Assembly (NCBI GenBank): GCA_033220425.1
Contig: CM065646.1
Coordinates: 1,371,501 to 1,435,500, forward strand
Source: Lepraria neglecta
Taxonomy: Eukaryota > Ascomycota > Lecanoromycetes > Lecanorales > Stereocaulaceae
DNA: 64,000 nt
Direction: 5' to 3'
A program made the position numbers and the translations under genes. This document shows, piece by piece, positions 11,160 to 22,120 of the stretch. Positions within the stretch are counted from its first letter, which is position 1. Every line of letters starts with the position of its first letter. The notes below the pieces were generated by a model, which searched no databases, was not told the DNA's origin, and was given only the letters and a program-made list of their open reading frames with translations.

Positions 11160-11800
11160 TAAGACGGATGAAAGAAGCTATCGATCACTGAAAGAAGATT
11201 GTTTTTTCTGCATAGAAAGACTTGCCATCATGAAGAATATATACTTGTTGCAGGTAAGCTATATATCAACGCAGCCTTGGAGTCGCAAATTCTCGGAACA
11301 TTAAGAGGAGCGCCTGGGTGGCTGTGCACTCGGCACCTGACATTACGCATTCCATCTTGAAGTTGCCTTTCGAATTTCCTATAGCTAGGTCCCTTGGCAG
11401 TCACGACGTTTGGGTATTAGGCATACCATCCTGAAATTGCATTAAATGCCTTCCAATCTCTCGCACCTAAGTTCCTTGGCAGTCGCTAAATATGGGCGCT
11501 GAACTCCATCACTTGAGATACCTCACTTTCCTAATCTGCATAATGATATGCCACCAGGCCACGTCTACAGAGCAACGGCAATCTTGCGAGCTGGGCTTAT
11601 GCCAGTCTGAACTTCTTTCATGTGGGACTCGGCTTAGTGTGTCTCGGCTTGGCCAAATGTCGCGCAATACGAGATATGTCGTATGCGAAAACGATTGTAA
11701 AGCCATCATGTGCAATTGAGGACCTTAATTTCGAATGCGCCCATCTCAAACTAGACCAGATACCAAGACATGACTAAATGGATGCGTTAGCGTACGGACC
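11160..11800. other. Intergenic; no supported gene
   Basis: Overlapping frames on opposite strands at 11,492-11,719 have no recognisable content. Short direct repeats around GTTCCTTGGCAGTC (about 11,390 and 11,470) are present. Confidence 0.4.
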
Positions 11801-11805
11801 CGAAG

Positions 11806-12972
11806 GTGGTCGTTTCCTTCTACCTAGACTTATACCGGAAGAGAGTTATTGTATGCCTGGACGCGGGCATGCATGAACCATCGGTAGGAATGCTACAAGT
11901 GTATCATGAGCTGAATGCGAAGCTCGTGATAGCAAAAGGCCTCAAAGATCTCCCACTAACACGACGTCATGGTCCTCTCCTTCGTGCTCAGCTCTTCGGG
12001 ATATTCCAGATATCCCATGAGCAGAGGCTCTCTGCATTACTACTAGGCTGGGATCCTGAAGACTTCAACTTCAAGCAATACGCATATGCCATCCTTTATA
12101 TGGCATCGGATGGTGACAGTTTTTCACTAGTCCCCGAGCTACAGCTCACACAGGATGAGAGTCCATTCGCCAATCTCAAGAGGCAAGCGAAAGATAATGA
12201 AAAGCTCGACTTCATCAGTCATTTCGGTATTAACGCTCATCTTGAGGGCAATGATCCCGGCGCGGTCCCCGATTGACCCATGTATTGTTTTGAAGGCGCA
12301 TTGGTGCTTCTCGTGCCGCAACTCACTCAAGATGGCGCCGGTTCTGAAGGAATCGCTCGGGTGGCTCAGTATTGTATTAGCAATCATTCAACCGATGTCA
12401 TCAACGAAATTCTACTCTCCATTGAACATGTTGACCTTATTAGGGTTTATCCCGACGGAGCGGTAGACCACACAGACACCATGCCTCTTTTCGATATTCG
12501 GATGCCTCCCTTTCTCGATACAAGAGCCCATTACCCTTCTGCCTTCCTCGAGACCACCAGGGCGCGTAGGGTCAAGGCGGCAGCGAGGAGACAGGCTGAG
12601 GACGAATGTGCTAGGCGCTCAAGGGAGGGTATAGAGCATTCGAATGATAATGAAGAAGATGACGACGATGAAGACGTTGGAGATGTTGAAGAGGACGAAG
12701 ATGATGATAATGTGAATCATGGATACGATTCTGTTGCAGATGGCGGCCCTGATGCAGGTTTTTTTGCTATTATGCATCTCTTGGAAGCTTCAGAGCGTCT
12801 ACACTTACCTCGAAATAGTTCTGCAAAAACACATCTCTCAATAGAGATCACGAAATCCATCATACAACTCATCACCGACATCAATACTTATCGCGCATGC
12901 ATGGAAATTTCATGTAAGCTATGCCAAAGAGAACGTTATCTTGATAGACGACGTAGTCCTCCAAGCAAATGA
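11806..12972 (+). pseudogene. Hypothetical acidic protein interrupted by one TGA
   Basis: One long frame of about 388 codons with a single TGA at 12,274-12,276; the codons on both sides are in the same frame. The first part is a globular-looking, unfamiliar sequence (LDAGMHEPSVGMLQVYHEL). The second part holds a highly acidic run at about 12,650-12,715 (EEDDDDEDVGDVEEDEDDD). The frame opens at a GTG with a stop 6 codons upstream and no ATG at its head, so an upstream exon is missing or the 5' end is lost. I do not recognise the family. It may be a recently broken gene, or the TGA may lie in an unrecognised intron. Confidence 0.45.
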
Positions 12973-13863
12973 AGCCTCTGGGAACTATCTTGAAGCTGAC
13001 AATGAGAAGCCTGCGCAGCGCATAGCAAGGTTGTCTATCGGCATCTCAAAAGACGTGGTTCTCAAGCGCGCGGGTGGGTATAACAGATAGAATGCGCGTA
13101 AGAGAGAGAAGAAGACGGTTTAGTACGTTGTATTAGGTAGTGAATGCCATTGGAGGATGTTGTTGCCTGACCTGGGGATCTATGTTGGTCGCCATGAGTA
13201 GCCAGTGCCACCAACTACATCGTTGCAGACATAACAGAGGTATGCTACTCTCACAGCAAAATTTCGGAGCAATTCTGTACTGCTAGAAAAGTTTGGTACT
13301 TTTTAAGCTTTGAAGCGGGGTCAAGGTTTTGAGCAGTCGTTGCAAGCTTTACGAGTAAGACAAGGGCTAAAACGGCTTTCGAGCCGATGTTGTCCACGCA
13401 AAACTCTTGTACGCGGTTTGAAGCGTCGTGACTGTAGATTAACATTGTCAGTTACATGCTACGGTTTTATTTTATTTACTGTCGATGGCGCATCCGAAAA
13501 TTCATAGAGGAAATACCTGGACCCCAGTTTGAGAATGTGCTTTTCTCCACTTGTCATTTAGCTATTCAATAAAGTCGAAACCTAGATCTCCGCCCCGCAG
13601 TTAGCTGAAACTAAGGTTGCTAGAGGGCCGTCGGTCGGGATAGCTCAAAGTCTCATCTTGGCTTAGTGATACCGGGAAAGCTTAGTCGGGAAGTGAATTC
13701 TAAAAGCGTCCCCCTTTCTAGTATGAGCCTGCTCGATCTGGACAAGGCGCCGATACATTCGATCCATCAGAGCGGGCCGCACTGCAAGTGCAGTCAATAA
13801 TGCCCTGCTAGCGCCTAGTTATTTTGTAGATCGATATCCCTTTCCCATTATTCGTAATTTGGT
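12973..13863. other. Intergenic; nothing recognised
   Basis: Small frames at 13,251-13,507 occur on both strands with no conserved features. Confidence 0.35.
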
Positions 13864-14457
13864 ATGTGTCAATCGGCCTCAGCAGCGACAATAACAGCAA
13901 ACCCTGCTACGACCACCGTAACCACCAGTATCTCCACGACCACCATCACAGTCACCGCCAGCACAGTCACCCAATACGCAGGCCCACAGCCCACATTCGT
14001 GCTCCAACTATCTGGTTCCAACACTGTGTACAACGGGGTAGCTCTCGACGGCACCTATGACAACTTGGATACAGGCGACGGTCCTCTGGTTAGGTTCCAC
14101 GGCGACACCAGCATTAGTAATACTCTCATGCTGACATTCAATGTGGCTGGCAACCTGGTCATATTGCAGGACCCGAACAGCGGCTATCTTGCCTATATCA
14201 GCATACCCCATTGAGGGGCGAACTTGGTATTATTCGAGCAAACCATATCGCCTGGTTCAGACTTTATGGGGACGTGCTTAATCGTTGGAACGGAATTGAC
14301 ATGTTCCAGTGCTGGGCAAACCCTGTTACAACTTTGTCCGGGATATACTATTACAAACGATCTATGGATTGGAGCCACGATGGGATCTAGTTGTGTTTTG
14401 GTAACATTGAATGTTGTTTATTTGTATGAGCCTCCTCCTACTCCTCCTGTTGGGTAA
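13864..14457 (+). pseudogene. Thr-rich surface-protein fragment with one in-frame TGA
   Basis: An ATG at 13,864 opens a frame with a Thr/Ser-rich stretch (TTVTTSISTTTITVTASTVT) typical of fungal cell-wall or adhesin-like proteins. A beta-rich region follows (FVLQLSGSNTVYNGVALDG). The frame stops at a TGA (14,212-14,214) and then continues, still in frame, for another ~80 codons to TAA at 14,455, with paired cysteines (GTCLIVGTELTCSSAG). No signal peptide is present, so this looks like the 3' part of a larger eroded gene. Confidence 0.45.
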
Positions 14458-15035
14458 GGTGGGATTACCAACTAAAGCTGAGCATTGTTCTTTCATCTAA
14501 TGATGCTCTCTATATGCTAGCGTAGAAACTTAGTTACATAAATTAATCGACATAACAACAGGACTTTGCTTTTTATTTGCCCATAAAATACCAAATTGAT
14601 ACTAAGCAGAAGAGCAGGCCGACTCCTGCAGAGAGCATGCTTATAAGAAGGGTCCTTGGCTCTACCTCAAAGCTAGCTTTTGAGGCGGACGAAAAACGTG
14701 CTGTTAGATTTCGATAATACATACAAGTGTTGCATAACCTTGGTGTAATGATCGACAAGGACATTCGCCTAATACACTTAGCGGGTAATCCCAAGGTAGT
14801 CTAGCTGTACTTCCACTTGAACACTGGACAAATAGCAGCTTTTTCCCATGATAAGAAGAGTAAAGGCTCGCTCATGTTATCATTAGGTATAGCACTAGCG
14901 TCTGTATTAAACATATTACGGCATACTCCGTCAAATCCATCCAGGCATGTTCCTGGTCATTTATAAGCATCGCTAAGCTTCAATGCTAAAGCCTCACGCA
15001 TCTCGTTCTCTCGATGAATGAAAACCTGCATCCTT
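14458..15035. other. Intergenic with one small minus-strand frame
   Basis: A 73-codon frame (14,573-14,794, minus) ends in a hydrophobic helix (LLISMLSAGVGLLFCLVSIWYF) and could be the C-terminal membrane anchor of a lost gene. Nothing else is recognisable. Confidence 0.3.
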
Positions 15036-15562
15036 TCAATCGCAAGCAAAGATCATACTATTTACTACAAGTATAACCTCCGTAGCACTCAACCCAATCG
15101 CCTCGATACAATTTGACGACTCGTTGTTGAGATTGCTATTCACCTTCGACGTCCCTGTACACCAAAGTAAAGTAAAGGTGCCAGTCTTTCTCTTCGTACA
15201 CGCGCCCTCCAGGTAGTTTTCATAGCTGAGGTAAGGGTTTGATGAGTTCACACACTGGCCCTGGGGTAGATCGTTATTCTCCGTGAAGGAACTTGGTTGT
15301 CCAGGCGGAGAATCGCCTTCGGCGGACGGGCAATCGATGAGATTGTATCCAAGAGCTGGCCGAAGTCAGCTGCACGGGGGATAAGAGTGCTGGCGCTGGT
15401 GCTGGCGCTGATACTCTTGATGGGATGCATGCCAGTGAGAAGGAGGATGGCAAGATGAGCAAGGGTCGTAAGGCACGGATCTTTATACAACAGCCCCAAG
15501 GATTGGGAATGAGCTTGGGATATGGACTTGAAGAGATCTAGCAGTTGCGTGGGGAACTTCAA
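15036..15562 (-). pseudogene. Possible small secreted cysteine-containing protein, frame broken
   Basis: A hydrophobic N-terminal segment (LAHLAILLLTGMHPIKSI) is followed, after a frame change near 15,330, by a 4-5 cysteine sequence (DCPSAEGDSPPGQPSSFTEN, then CVNSSNPYLSYENYLEGAC) that ends at 15,036. The shift could be an intron or an indel; no good splice sites are obvious. A small-secreted-protein origin is an inference from size and composition only. Confidence 0.3.
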
Positions 15563-16482
15563 AGGGTGAGAACTGAACTAATCCAGGTTAAATGACCGTG
15601 ATATCAAAAGATCCAGAGTACGGAATATGCGAACATGGGCCGTGGATGCGGCTTTCCTCGGACTATGCTCGATTCGCAGAACTTGTATGAATATTAACAA
15701 AATGAATTGACAAATTAAAGGCGAGAGAAAGGAGATGGAGACAAACTTCAAGATGCCACTTGACTTAGTTTGGTACCCATGGGCCGCTTATGTGGACAAG
15801 GGCTTTGTTGGCTGGCCCTATGTTGACAGGGTTTGGCTGGCGCATACGTTGCTGGCTGGGGTTCTGTTGACTAATACTGGCAACGGAATCTTGATAGGCG
15901 CCGTGGACAAGATAGGTGTCGTAAAAGGAGGGATAATACTTTCACTTGACGCCGGCATTGAGCCACGAATTCAACATCCTTTAAAACCTTTCATCCTTTT
16001 CAAAGAAAATGTGATCGATGAGAGCATGTACTAGAGATTGTTACCATCTCGAACTCAAATGAAGCCCCAAAGATTGATAGCATTTGCCTTTCGGCGTGAT
16101 ACAGTTTTTTCATTGTTGACTTTCGCAAAGAATGTCGTGCAAGCAGAACCTCGGGGTACATGAAAATCAAAGATAAGGTACACTCCCCGCAAGTCTCATC
16201 AGAACGTCGTTATGTTTGTTTTCAAATTGGTCATTACGCTCTTGGGAGAGGAGTCTTTGGTAATTCCGGAGTGAATGAAGTCATAACTGCGTCAATTGTT
16301 GAGTGACTGTACACCCATGCTCTCTTGCGAGCCTTAGCACTGCCAGCTGTGCGACTGAGGAACACAAAATAACCTTCTCTTCTTTCTTCCCGAAGACGTT
16401 CGACGGACTTCTCATGAAGAGCCGGTACAGAGATAGTCGCAGATAACAGACAGTATCCCCACCACAATAATGGATCCAACAC
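15563..16482. other. Intergenic; no supported gene
   Basis: Frames at 15,735-16,034 (plus) and 16,234-16,482 (minus) have no recognisable domains. The stretch is the 3' flank of the disrupted peroxidase gene. Confidence 0.35.
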
Positions 16483-16829
16483 TCATGCTGACGGAGTTGT
16501 GAACTTAACGGGTCCGAGCAATTTCTTAAGCGCTTCGATATGAGTGTTCAACTCAAACATGCCCAGAGACCACCATTCTCTTTTTCCCCATTCCTTGACT
16601 GGGAGCCTCGCTTCTTCGAAAATGGCTTTCACATACAGCAACGGGACGCTGTATCCTCTCGTTTCATCACCGAACAATCTTTGGATCAAAGAGATCTCTG
16701 TGCAGCCCAACTGATGTGCCATGGAGTCGAACTTCAACGTTGGGTTGTCATGCTCTTGCTGCTCAAGCCGCTGTCGACGCCGTAACGCAAAATCCTCGCT
16801 GGTAACCTCCTTGCCGTTTCTCGATACCG
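16483..16829 (-). pseudogene. Heme-thiolate (chloro)peroxidase, 3' part, cut by transposon
   Basis: C-terminal ~115 residues of a peroxidase-family-2 (chloroperoxidase/HTP) protein. The features are the family's late helices: NGKEVTSEDFALRRRQRL, MAHQLGCTEISLIQRLFG, GYSVPLLYVKAIFEEARLP. The coding sequence stops abruptly at 16,830, exactly where an 8-bp duplication and the end of a 15.2-kb transposon begin. The N-terminal part lies at 32,061-32,526 on the same strand. Deleting the element and one duplication joins the two pieces in one frame (EDLITGL|IAVSRNGK). Normal family length is about 250-270 residues, and the two pieces together fit that. Confidence 0.88.
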
Positions 16830-16837
16830 CTATCAAG
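16830..16837. repeat. Target-site duplication CTATCAAG, left copy
   Basis: Eight bases immediately outside the left inverted repeat, identical to 32,053-32,060 immediately outside the right one. Eight-base duplications are characteristic of hAT transposition. Confidence 0.92.
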
Positions 16838-16856
16838 CAGCATTGGCAATGGTATA
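16838..16856 (+). repeat. Left hAT terminal inverted repeat
   Basis: CAGCATTGGCAATGGTATA, exact reverse complement of 32,034-32,052. It is followed by subterminal CGGTATAT/GGTATGG motifs. Confidence 0.92.
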
Positions 16857-16998
16857 TACGGTATGGTATCCACCTGATACCATACCAACCGGCTAAATAT
16901 CACCTCATACCAGCGGTTTTTGAGGCGGTACGGTATATACCGCCAAGATACCGTATATACCACGGTATATGCGGTATGCCCCCAGATTTTTGGTATTT
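16851..16998. repeat. Left subterminal GGTAT-motif cluster
   Basis: GGTAT/ATACC motifs in both orientations are packed just inside the left end (GGTATATACGGTATGG, GATACCATACC, CGGTATATACCG, CCACGGTATATGCGG). The right end (31,905-32,040) has the same kind of cluster. Such subterminal repeats are known transposase-binding sites in hAT elements; the binding role here is inferred. Confidence 0.7.
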
Positions 16999-17013
16999 TG
17001 GTACGGTGGTAGC

Positions 17014-18200
17014 TCAAAATTCATCCTCCCTTCCTCTCATATCTCTATTATCAGGTCTATACCTCCTCTGCTCGTCGACTACCTTATGTAGCTCCTCCTT
17101 CGTAAAGAACCCTGCTTTGAGCCATGATTTCAGGCATTCCAACGCCTTAATAGTATCTGCTTGTAGCCTCTATCGCCCCTGATCAATCGTCTTCTTTGTA
17201 GTTGAGAACACCCGCTCTACCTCCGATGACATAGCTGGTATGGAGAGGATATCAATTGCCATCCTTGTAAGCAATGGGAACTGCGCCCTCTGGGGAGACT
17301 GGAGCCACTACTCCCGAGCTGTGATTGGCCCAATATTGGTAGGCGTATCATTGGCCAAGTACCTCTCCAGCTCGTCCCTTGTGTGATCCTCGAAAGCGGT
17401 CTCTCCAGCGAGCCATTGAAGGTATGTATTACTCGAATCGAAAGTAGGTGTAGGGCGCTCAACTATTCCAGTGTTGCTGCGGTATTGATTCCTCCATAAG
17501 GCGAATAGCCTGTGCTTTGCGGCCTTTTTATCTTTTTCCGCCTATGATCGAAACACCGTCTATTTAAGTTTAGGATTGAGGATGACGGCGGCGATAGAGG
17601 CTGAAGCTCGCTCGTGTTTATTGAAGTACTTCAGTAGCTTAGTATAGCCTGTATCCAGACATCCAATCATGAACTCCTGATCTTTATATGTATCAAGCGC
17701 TTTTTCGAACTGTAGGATGAGGAACTCTATAGACGGTAAAAAGTGTTCGATAGTAGTATCCCTCCCTTCTGTCGCCTTGGTAGCGTCATAGAATGATACC
17801 AGGATATCGCGTATCTGCTTAAGGATCCTCCAATCAGCCGCCGAGAGCTCGTCGGCTCGGAGTTCTTCTTCTTTAGAACAGAATTCTTGTAGCGGCGCTT
17901 TAATCTTATTGATTGCCTAGTCAATCATAATATACCAGGAGTTCCAGCGTGTACTATTGTCGCGGCGTGGTAGGAGGCCGCCTACACCAGGTTGAAGCTT
18001 GCGAAAACGTTGTTTCCGTTGAGGGGTAAGTGTAATAAAGACAATGATATTATAAAGCTTGCCCAGGGGCCCTAATTTCCTCCACTTGCTTAGTTTATCC
18101 GATGAGGGGAAACGGAGAGGCTATTCTCCTTCGAGTTGTTCTAGGTAGTCTAGAAATCCGAGCTTCGCCCGCAAAGAATTGAAGCAAGTTTACCACCCCT
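17014..18200 (-). pseudogene. hAT transposase, C-terminal half
   Basis: The minus strand reads the second half of a hAT transposase. A KLGPLGKLYN segment and DNSTRWNSWY lead into the RNase-H-like core, then AVILNPKLK, LERYLANDT and the hAT dimerisation block (IPAMSSEVERVFSTTKKTID, ALECLKSWLKAGFF), ending at a TGA at 17,014. About half a dozen internal TAG/TAA codons sit where CAG/CAA or TGG would be expected, as RIP produces. The homologous N-terminal half is 12.3 kb away at 30,525-31,765 on the same strand; neither half alone can work. Confidence 0.85.
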
Positions 18201-18219
18201 CTTATTCAGTCATACACTA

Positions 18220-18900
18220 TGACACGGTTACAGAGTTCTACTGGCGGATAGCTTGCGAGTTTTCCGAAGGATAGAGGATACGGGGTCAACAAGAAGGGAG
18301 AAGAAGCTGGTTTGTTTGTAGGTAAGGCTTTCAGGGTCGAGGAATCGACTAGTACACTTGTTTCTTACGTATAAATTGCAGAGTTGCTGCTGGCGGAGGA
18401 CGTGGTTCTTCTGAATGGTTCTCAAGGTGTTGAATGGTTTGGCAGCGCTGTGGCTTGCCAGGGGGTTACTAGGCTTAAAGCAACTGGTTGAGCATGTATG
18501 GCGACATACCCTGGATCGTGTATCCGGCCGTTGCTACCGTTATGATACGAGGTTTTCCTGTATGTCTATAATAGTAGTATTGGTAGTGAAAGTTGTTGAT
18601 CGTTCTATAGAATGGATGAGTATGATAAGTATACTTATAGGGCTGAATACTAACTAAGCTAAAGTCTGCGGTGTTGACCAAATCCAGCCCTGTATCAATA
18701 TAGAAGGTTTCGCCCATCACCTAGAACATCGTGTTCAACTTGCTACTTGCTCTTTCATATCTATTTAGATATAGCTAGTTAGACTTCTATTATTTAATAT
18801 ACTCTTATAATAAAGACTGCCTACGCCTAATAGCACGTGACTCCTCTTCCATAGAAGACTAATATATATTACGATCTGGTGCGATCAACGGGTCGTAACA
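18220..18900 (+). mobile_element. LTR of a degraded retrotransposon
   Basis: Begins at TGACACGGTTAC and ends ATCAACGGGTCGTAACA, with the terminus and preceding block shared with the Gypsy LTR at 4792. TA-rich leader-like sequence follows. The start lies at the point where hAT transposase homology stops (18,200-18,223), so this LTR forms the left edge of the material inserted into the hAT element. The exact start is inferred. Confidence 0.5.
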
Positions 18901-19281
18901 ATTAAGGGGAATATTAAGATAATATATATACAGTTTACGGGCTCAAAACCCCTTATATCGTCCGTTTATAGCTTCTAGTTAGCTTACCGTACTCTATTCT
19001 CTACTTCTAAGATCTATTTTTCGGCAAGGAATCTGCTCGTAGACGGCGTTTTACACCTTTCCTTTCTACTCTAGAACTTAATCTTAACTCAGATCTAATT
19101 CTACTAAATCGATACTAATTCATAAATCTATAGGTAGGTATATATAGAAGCTGACGAAGAAGAAAAGCTATCGAGTAAGGATAAAGAGAAACCCGGCGAG
19201 TGGTATAAATAGACTAAGTCGTAGTTTATTGAAGGGTTTACGACGCAACCAAAGGAGAACGGCGAAGCGACCGATAGCCAG
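18901..19281 (+). mobile_element. Retrotransposon leader / gag-start remnant
   Basis: Directly follows the LTR terminus. The plus strand has a broken frame with charged, gag-like composition (ADEEEKLSSKDKEKPGEW, PKENGEATDSQLKGQ) and RIP-type stops. No further retrotransposon domain follows, so the element is truncated here. Confidence 0.35.
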
Positions 19282-19850
19282 CTAAAGGGGCAACGAACTA
19301 CGCTCAAAATCAAGCCCGAAGCCCAAAGACCTCACAAGATTAACCAAATTTTCACTAGAGACCGCAAGAGCGAGCTCATTTTCTTTTCTGTCAACTTGCC
19401 TCGAAAGATTACGGAGGAGGCGTCTGGTCAAGACTTCGGACCCTGCCCGAATACAGCTCCAGCAAGCACTGCCCCACGACAGCCCTGCGCAAACCCCAAT
19501 CCAGGCACACACGGCCCAGGCACAGCTTACGGCTAAAAGCCCAGTTTCCAACGGCAAACCGATGACTTGTCAATGCAGAACTAACATCTATGGAGACTGG
19601 TATTGCTATGATTGCATGAATCAGAATGAAGCACGGGTGCTGAATCGGGGCGATAATCGGGAGGTAGGTTTTGTTGCGGACGCATAGGAATAAGAATTCG
19701 AGGACTGGGACTAGACAGGTTGTTGTAACTAATGATCCGAGAACGAGGAGGGTGAGGGAGGCGTGTCCGATACCCGGGTGCGTGGAGAAGCCGTAGATTA
19801 GGCATGAGAACATGCCAATAGTGGGGATGATGCCGTTGTGGTGTCATCGG
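19282..19850 (-). pseudogene. Possible membrane-protein remnant
   Basis: A minus-strand frame (19,409-19,813) carries at least two strong hydrophobic helices (HASLTLLVLGSLVTTTCLVP, HPCFILIHAIIAIPVSI). An overlapping frame (19,282-19,557) carries another hydrophobic stretch and a basic tail. A frame change is needed to join them and no convincing intron was found. It is unrecognised, and lies just downstream of the SAT4-type gene on the same strand. Confidence 0.3.
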
Positions 19851-20131
19851 CTGGCGGGCGTTATGTGTCTTTGTTGTGATGAGACGAGTATCCTTTGAGG
19901 TTTCAGGTAGTGAGGGCAGAGACTTAGGGAGTGCAAGAAATTATTTTAAAGCAATAGAGCTTTTGAAAACGATTGTTGTATTTGACCGTGAACACTAAAA
20001 TGTTGCATTGTAAATTTCAAAAAGGGAGAGCAGTCCAGTAAAAACCGTCCGTGATCTTTGCTTGAACATTTCGAAAAAGAAACATGTATCAAAGATTGCC
20101 GGCCTCATCCTTTCTGACTGCACTAGCCGAG

Positions 20132-21646
20132 CTAGTATCTGCCAGACCCTCGTGTCACGTCCACCTTGGTGGATTTGCGAATCCTAGTGTCCTCGAGAGG
20201 GGAAACATCAATATTCTCCGGCTCCGCTTGACATTCGCTCCAAGCATCCTGTGGGCCTGACCATGGCTTTTGCATCTCGTATTGTATTTGGCCATTGTCT
20301 TGAGGGTCTCCGTAAGGTGGACGGAGGTTGGAGGTACTGCCTAATTTTTCGTGGTGGCTCGTAGATGTGGACCTAGTAAAGCTTCTGAGACCCTTGCGTG
20401 ACTTTACGAGGAAAGAAGAGACAGGCCCCTTGAGCTGACCGAAGACTGCGGCTGTGGTGGGCATGCAGCATACGAGTATACCTGCAGTCATCTCGACGAT
20501 GCTAGGCCAGTAAGCGACGCATCAGTCACAACGATTCTGTACTTACGTAGTAAGCCACGTGGGGATAACGGCCCACGTGTTGTCCGTAGTTAGAGTCAAC
20601 GCAACCCGATAATACAAGCCAAGGATACTAGCAATGCATGCGCTGCACGCTTGTTAGCTTTCTGCCAGAATGCATGAGAGAGTAAAGCTTACATGAACCC
20701 GGTCAGGAACATTGCTGACACGCCAATTTTCCTACGAAGGGGTAGTTGTAGTGACCAGACCGCAGGAAGAGGAAGTATGACCAGGTACAAGTCGCTAAAC
20801 ACACTCACAGCTCCAATTGTTATTGATAAAGGTTGCGATTTCAAGCACTGCGGCGATGCTAGGGCCGTTATGTAGGCGATCTGACTATGGCCATTCCTAG
20901 GTGAACATAGAGCGAGGAAGGCGACCATAGAAGCAAAGTAAAAAAGTCCAGTGATGATCATGCCAACAAAGGCCAAATATCTAAGCCATCGGAGCAGACC
21001 GAAGATTTCAAGGTAGAGAACAAATAGAGAGAGTTTTATGAACCATAGACAAGGTCCGTAAATCGACTCGACGATAAGTGACAGCTGTTCGGGAATTATC
21101 AGTGACTAGCCAATAGAAAATCTCGTTACTTCTGTCGAAATTTACCAGTAATTGTTCTTTCGAAAAATCTCGGATGGTAATGTCCCACTGATGCAACCCA
21201 TACGCACCTCCACTAACGGCTGATGAAATCTTAGTTCAGAGCTCCAAGTAGAAGCTGTGATAAAACTTACTTGCGATTGAAATACTGATAAAACTGATAG
21301 CCGCGAGCTAAGCAATCGTGTCAGCTTGTCTAACATTGAAGACTAGACCAGCCTTACCAGGCCAAGGGTACACGTCACTGCATTCACAGCATTAGCATGA
21401 ATCGTGTTTGTGGTTAAAATGGCAACGGTCGTAGTACTTACAATCGTCCCATGTTTTCTTCTTCTTGATGATCGCTTTGGCATATAAACGTAACGCAGCG
21501 AAGATAAGGATTAGAGGCAGACAGGTACTAGCCGCGATGTAAAGCTTCGGTGCTCTTGACGGAGGGTGAGCAAAGTCTGAGTGCTGCCCAGGTGGCGGAG
21601 GGGAGAGAGGCTCATCCAGAAAGCTGGAGGGAATCGATGAAGCCAT
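20132..21646 (-). CDS. SAT4 / fungal rhodopsin-domain integral membrane protein
   Basis: A multi-exon minus-strand gene. Exon 1 starts at the ATG 21,644-21,646, has a proline-rich head (DEPLSPPPPGQHSDF) and a first membrane helix (YIAASTCLPLILIFAALRLY) followed by the KKKTWDD signature of this family. Later exons give a loop with YGLHQWDI, then KLSLFVLYLEIFGLLRWLRY, GMIITGLFYFASMVAFLALC, a CLKSQPLSI-type loop, LYLVILPLPAVWSLQLPLRR and MFLTGFMACIASILGLYY. A long charged cytoplasmic tail ends at 20,132. Seven membrane segments and this order match DUF/PF20684 (SAT4) proteins, whose function is generally unknown. No stops were found inside predicted exons, so it may be functional although it lies inside the hAT-bounded unit. 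Confidence 0.75.
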
Positions 21647-21687
21647 TGTTGTATGGTGTGAATTGAATCTCAGCAACGGGCAAGAAA

Positions 21688-22120
21688 TTAAGGAACTGCT
21701 GGGATCTTAATTGTTGCCCCTTCGCCCCAGGTAGTAAAGATCGGCTCTCCGGGGATTTTGAGTTCAGCTGCGACATTAGGTGCTAATGCAAGTGTGATGC
21801 AATGATTGACAGCCCTGCGGCACAGGTGCCTCAAAATCGATTGGCAGGCAGCCACGCGGCAACTGCGTTGTAGCGGTACTTTAGGTGCCTTTCCAAGTAA
21901 ATCAGAGTTTCCAACTACCATGTGGTCAAAGAACCCATCATTAACAACGTCTGTCATACTTTAGCCAGGAATCGCTTATATTAACTCCGATGACGGTCTG
22001 GCGAGTGTGACCATGATCGCTCTGACCAGCACGCTGGACTAGGGGGGATGGTTTTGCTTGACCAAGGAGATCATCTTTCACTAGAAGCCTAGACCTTGGC
22101 ATTTTTCGTCTGCAAGCCCT
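21688..22120. other. Short intergenic stretch before the fold-back element
   Basis: Minus-strand frames exist but have no recognisable content. One of them runs into the fold-back element, which argues against it being a gene. Confidence 0.35.

Noticed and set aside
18228-18425. Minus-strand 65-codon frame next to the transposase half
   Set aside because: It is not similar to hAT transposase and lies wholly inside the LTR-like sequence.
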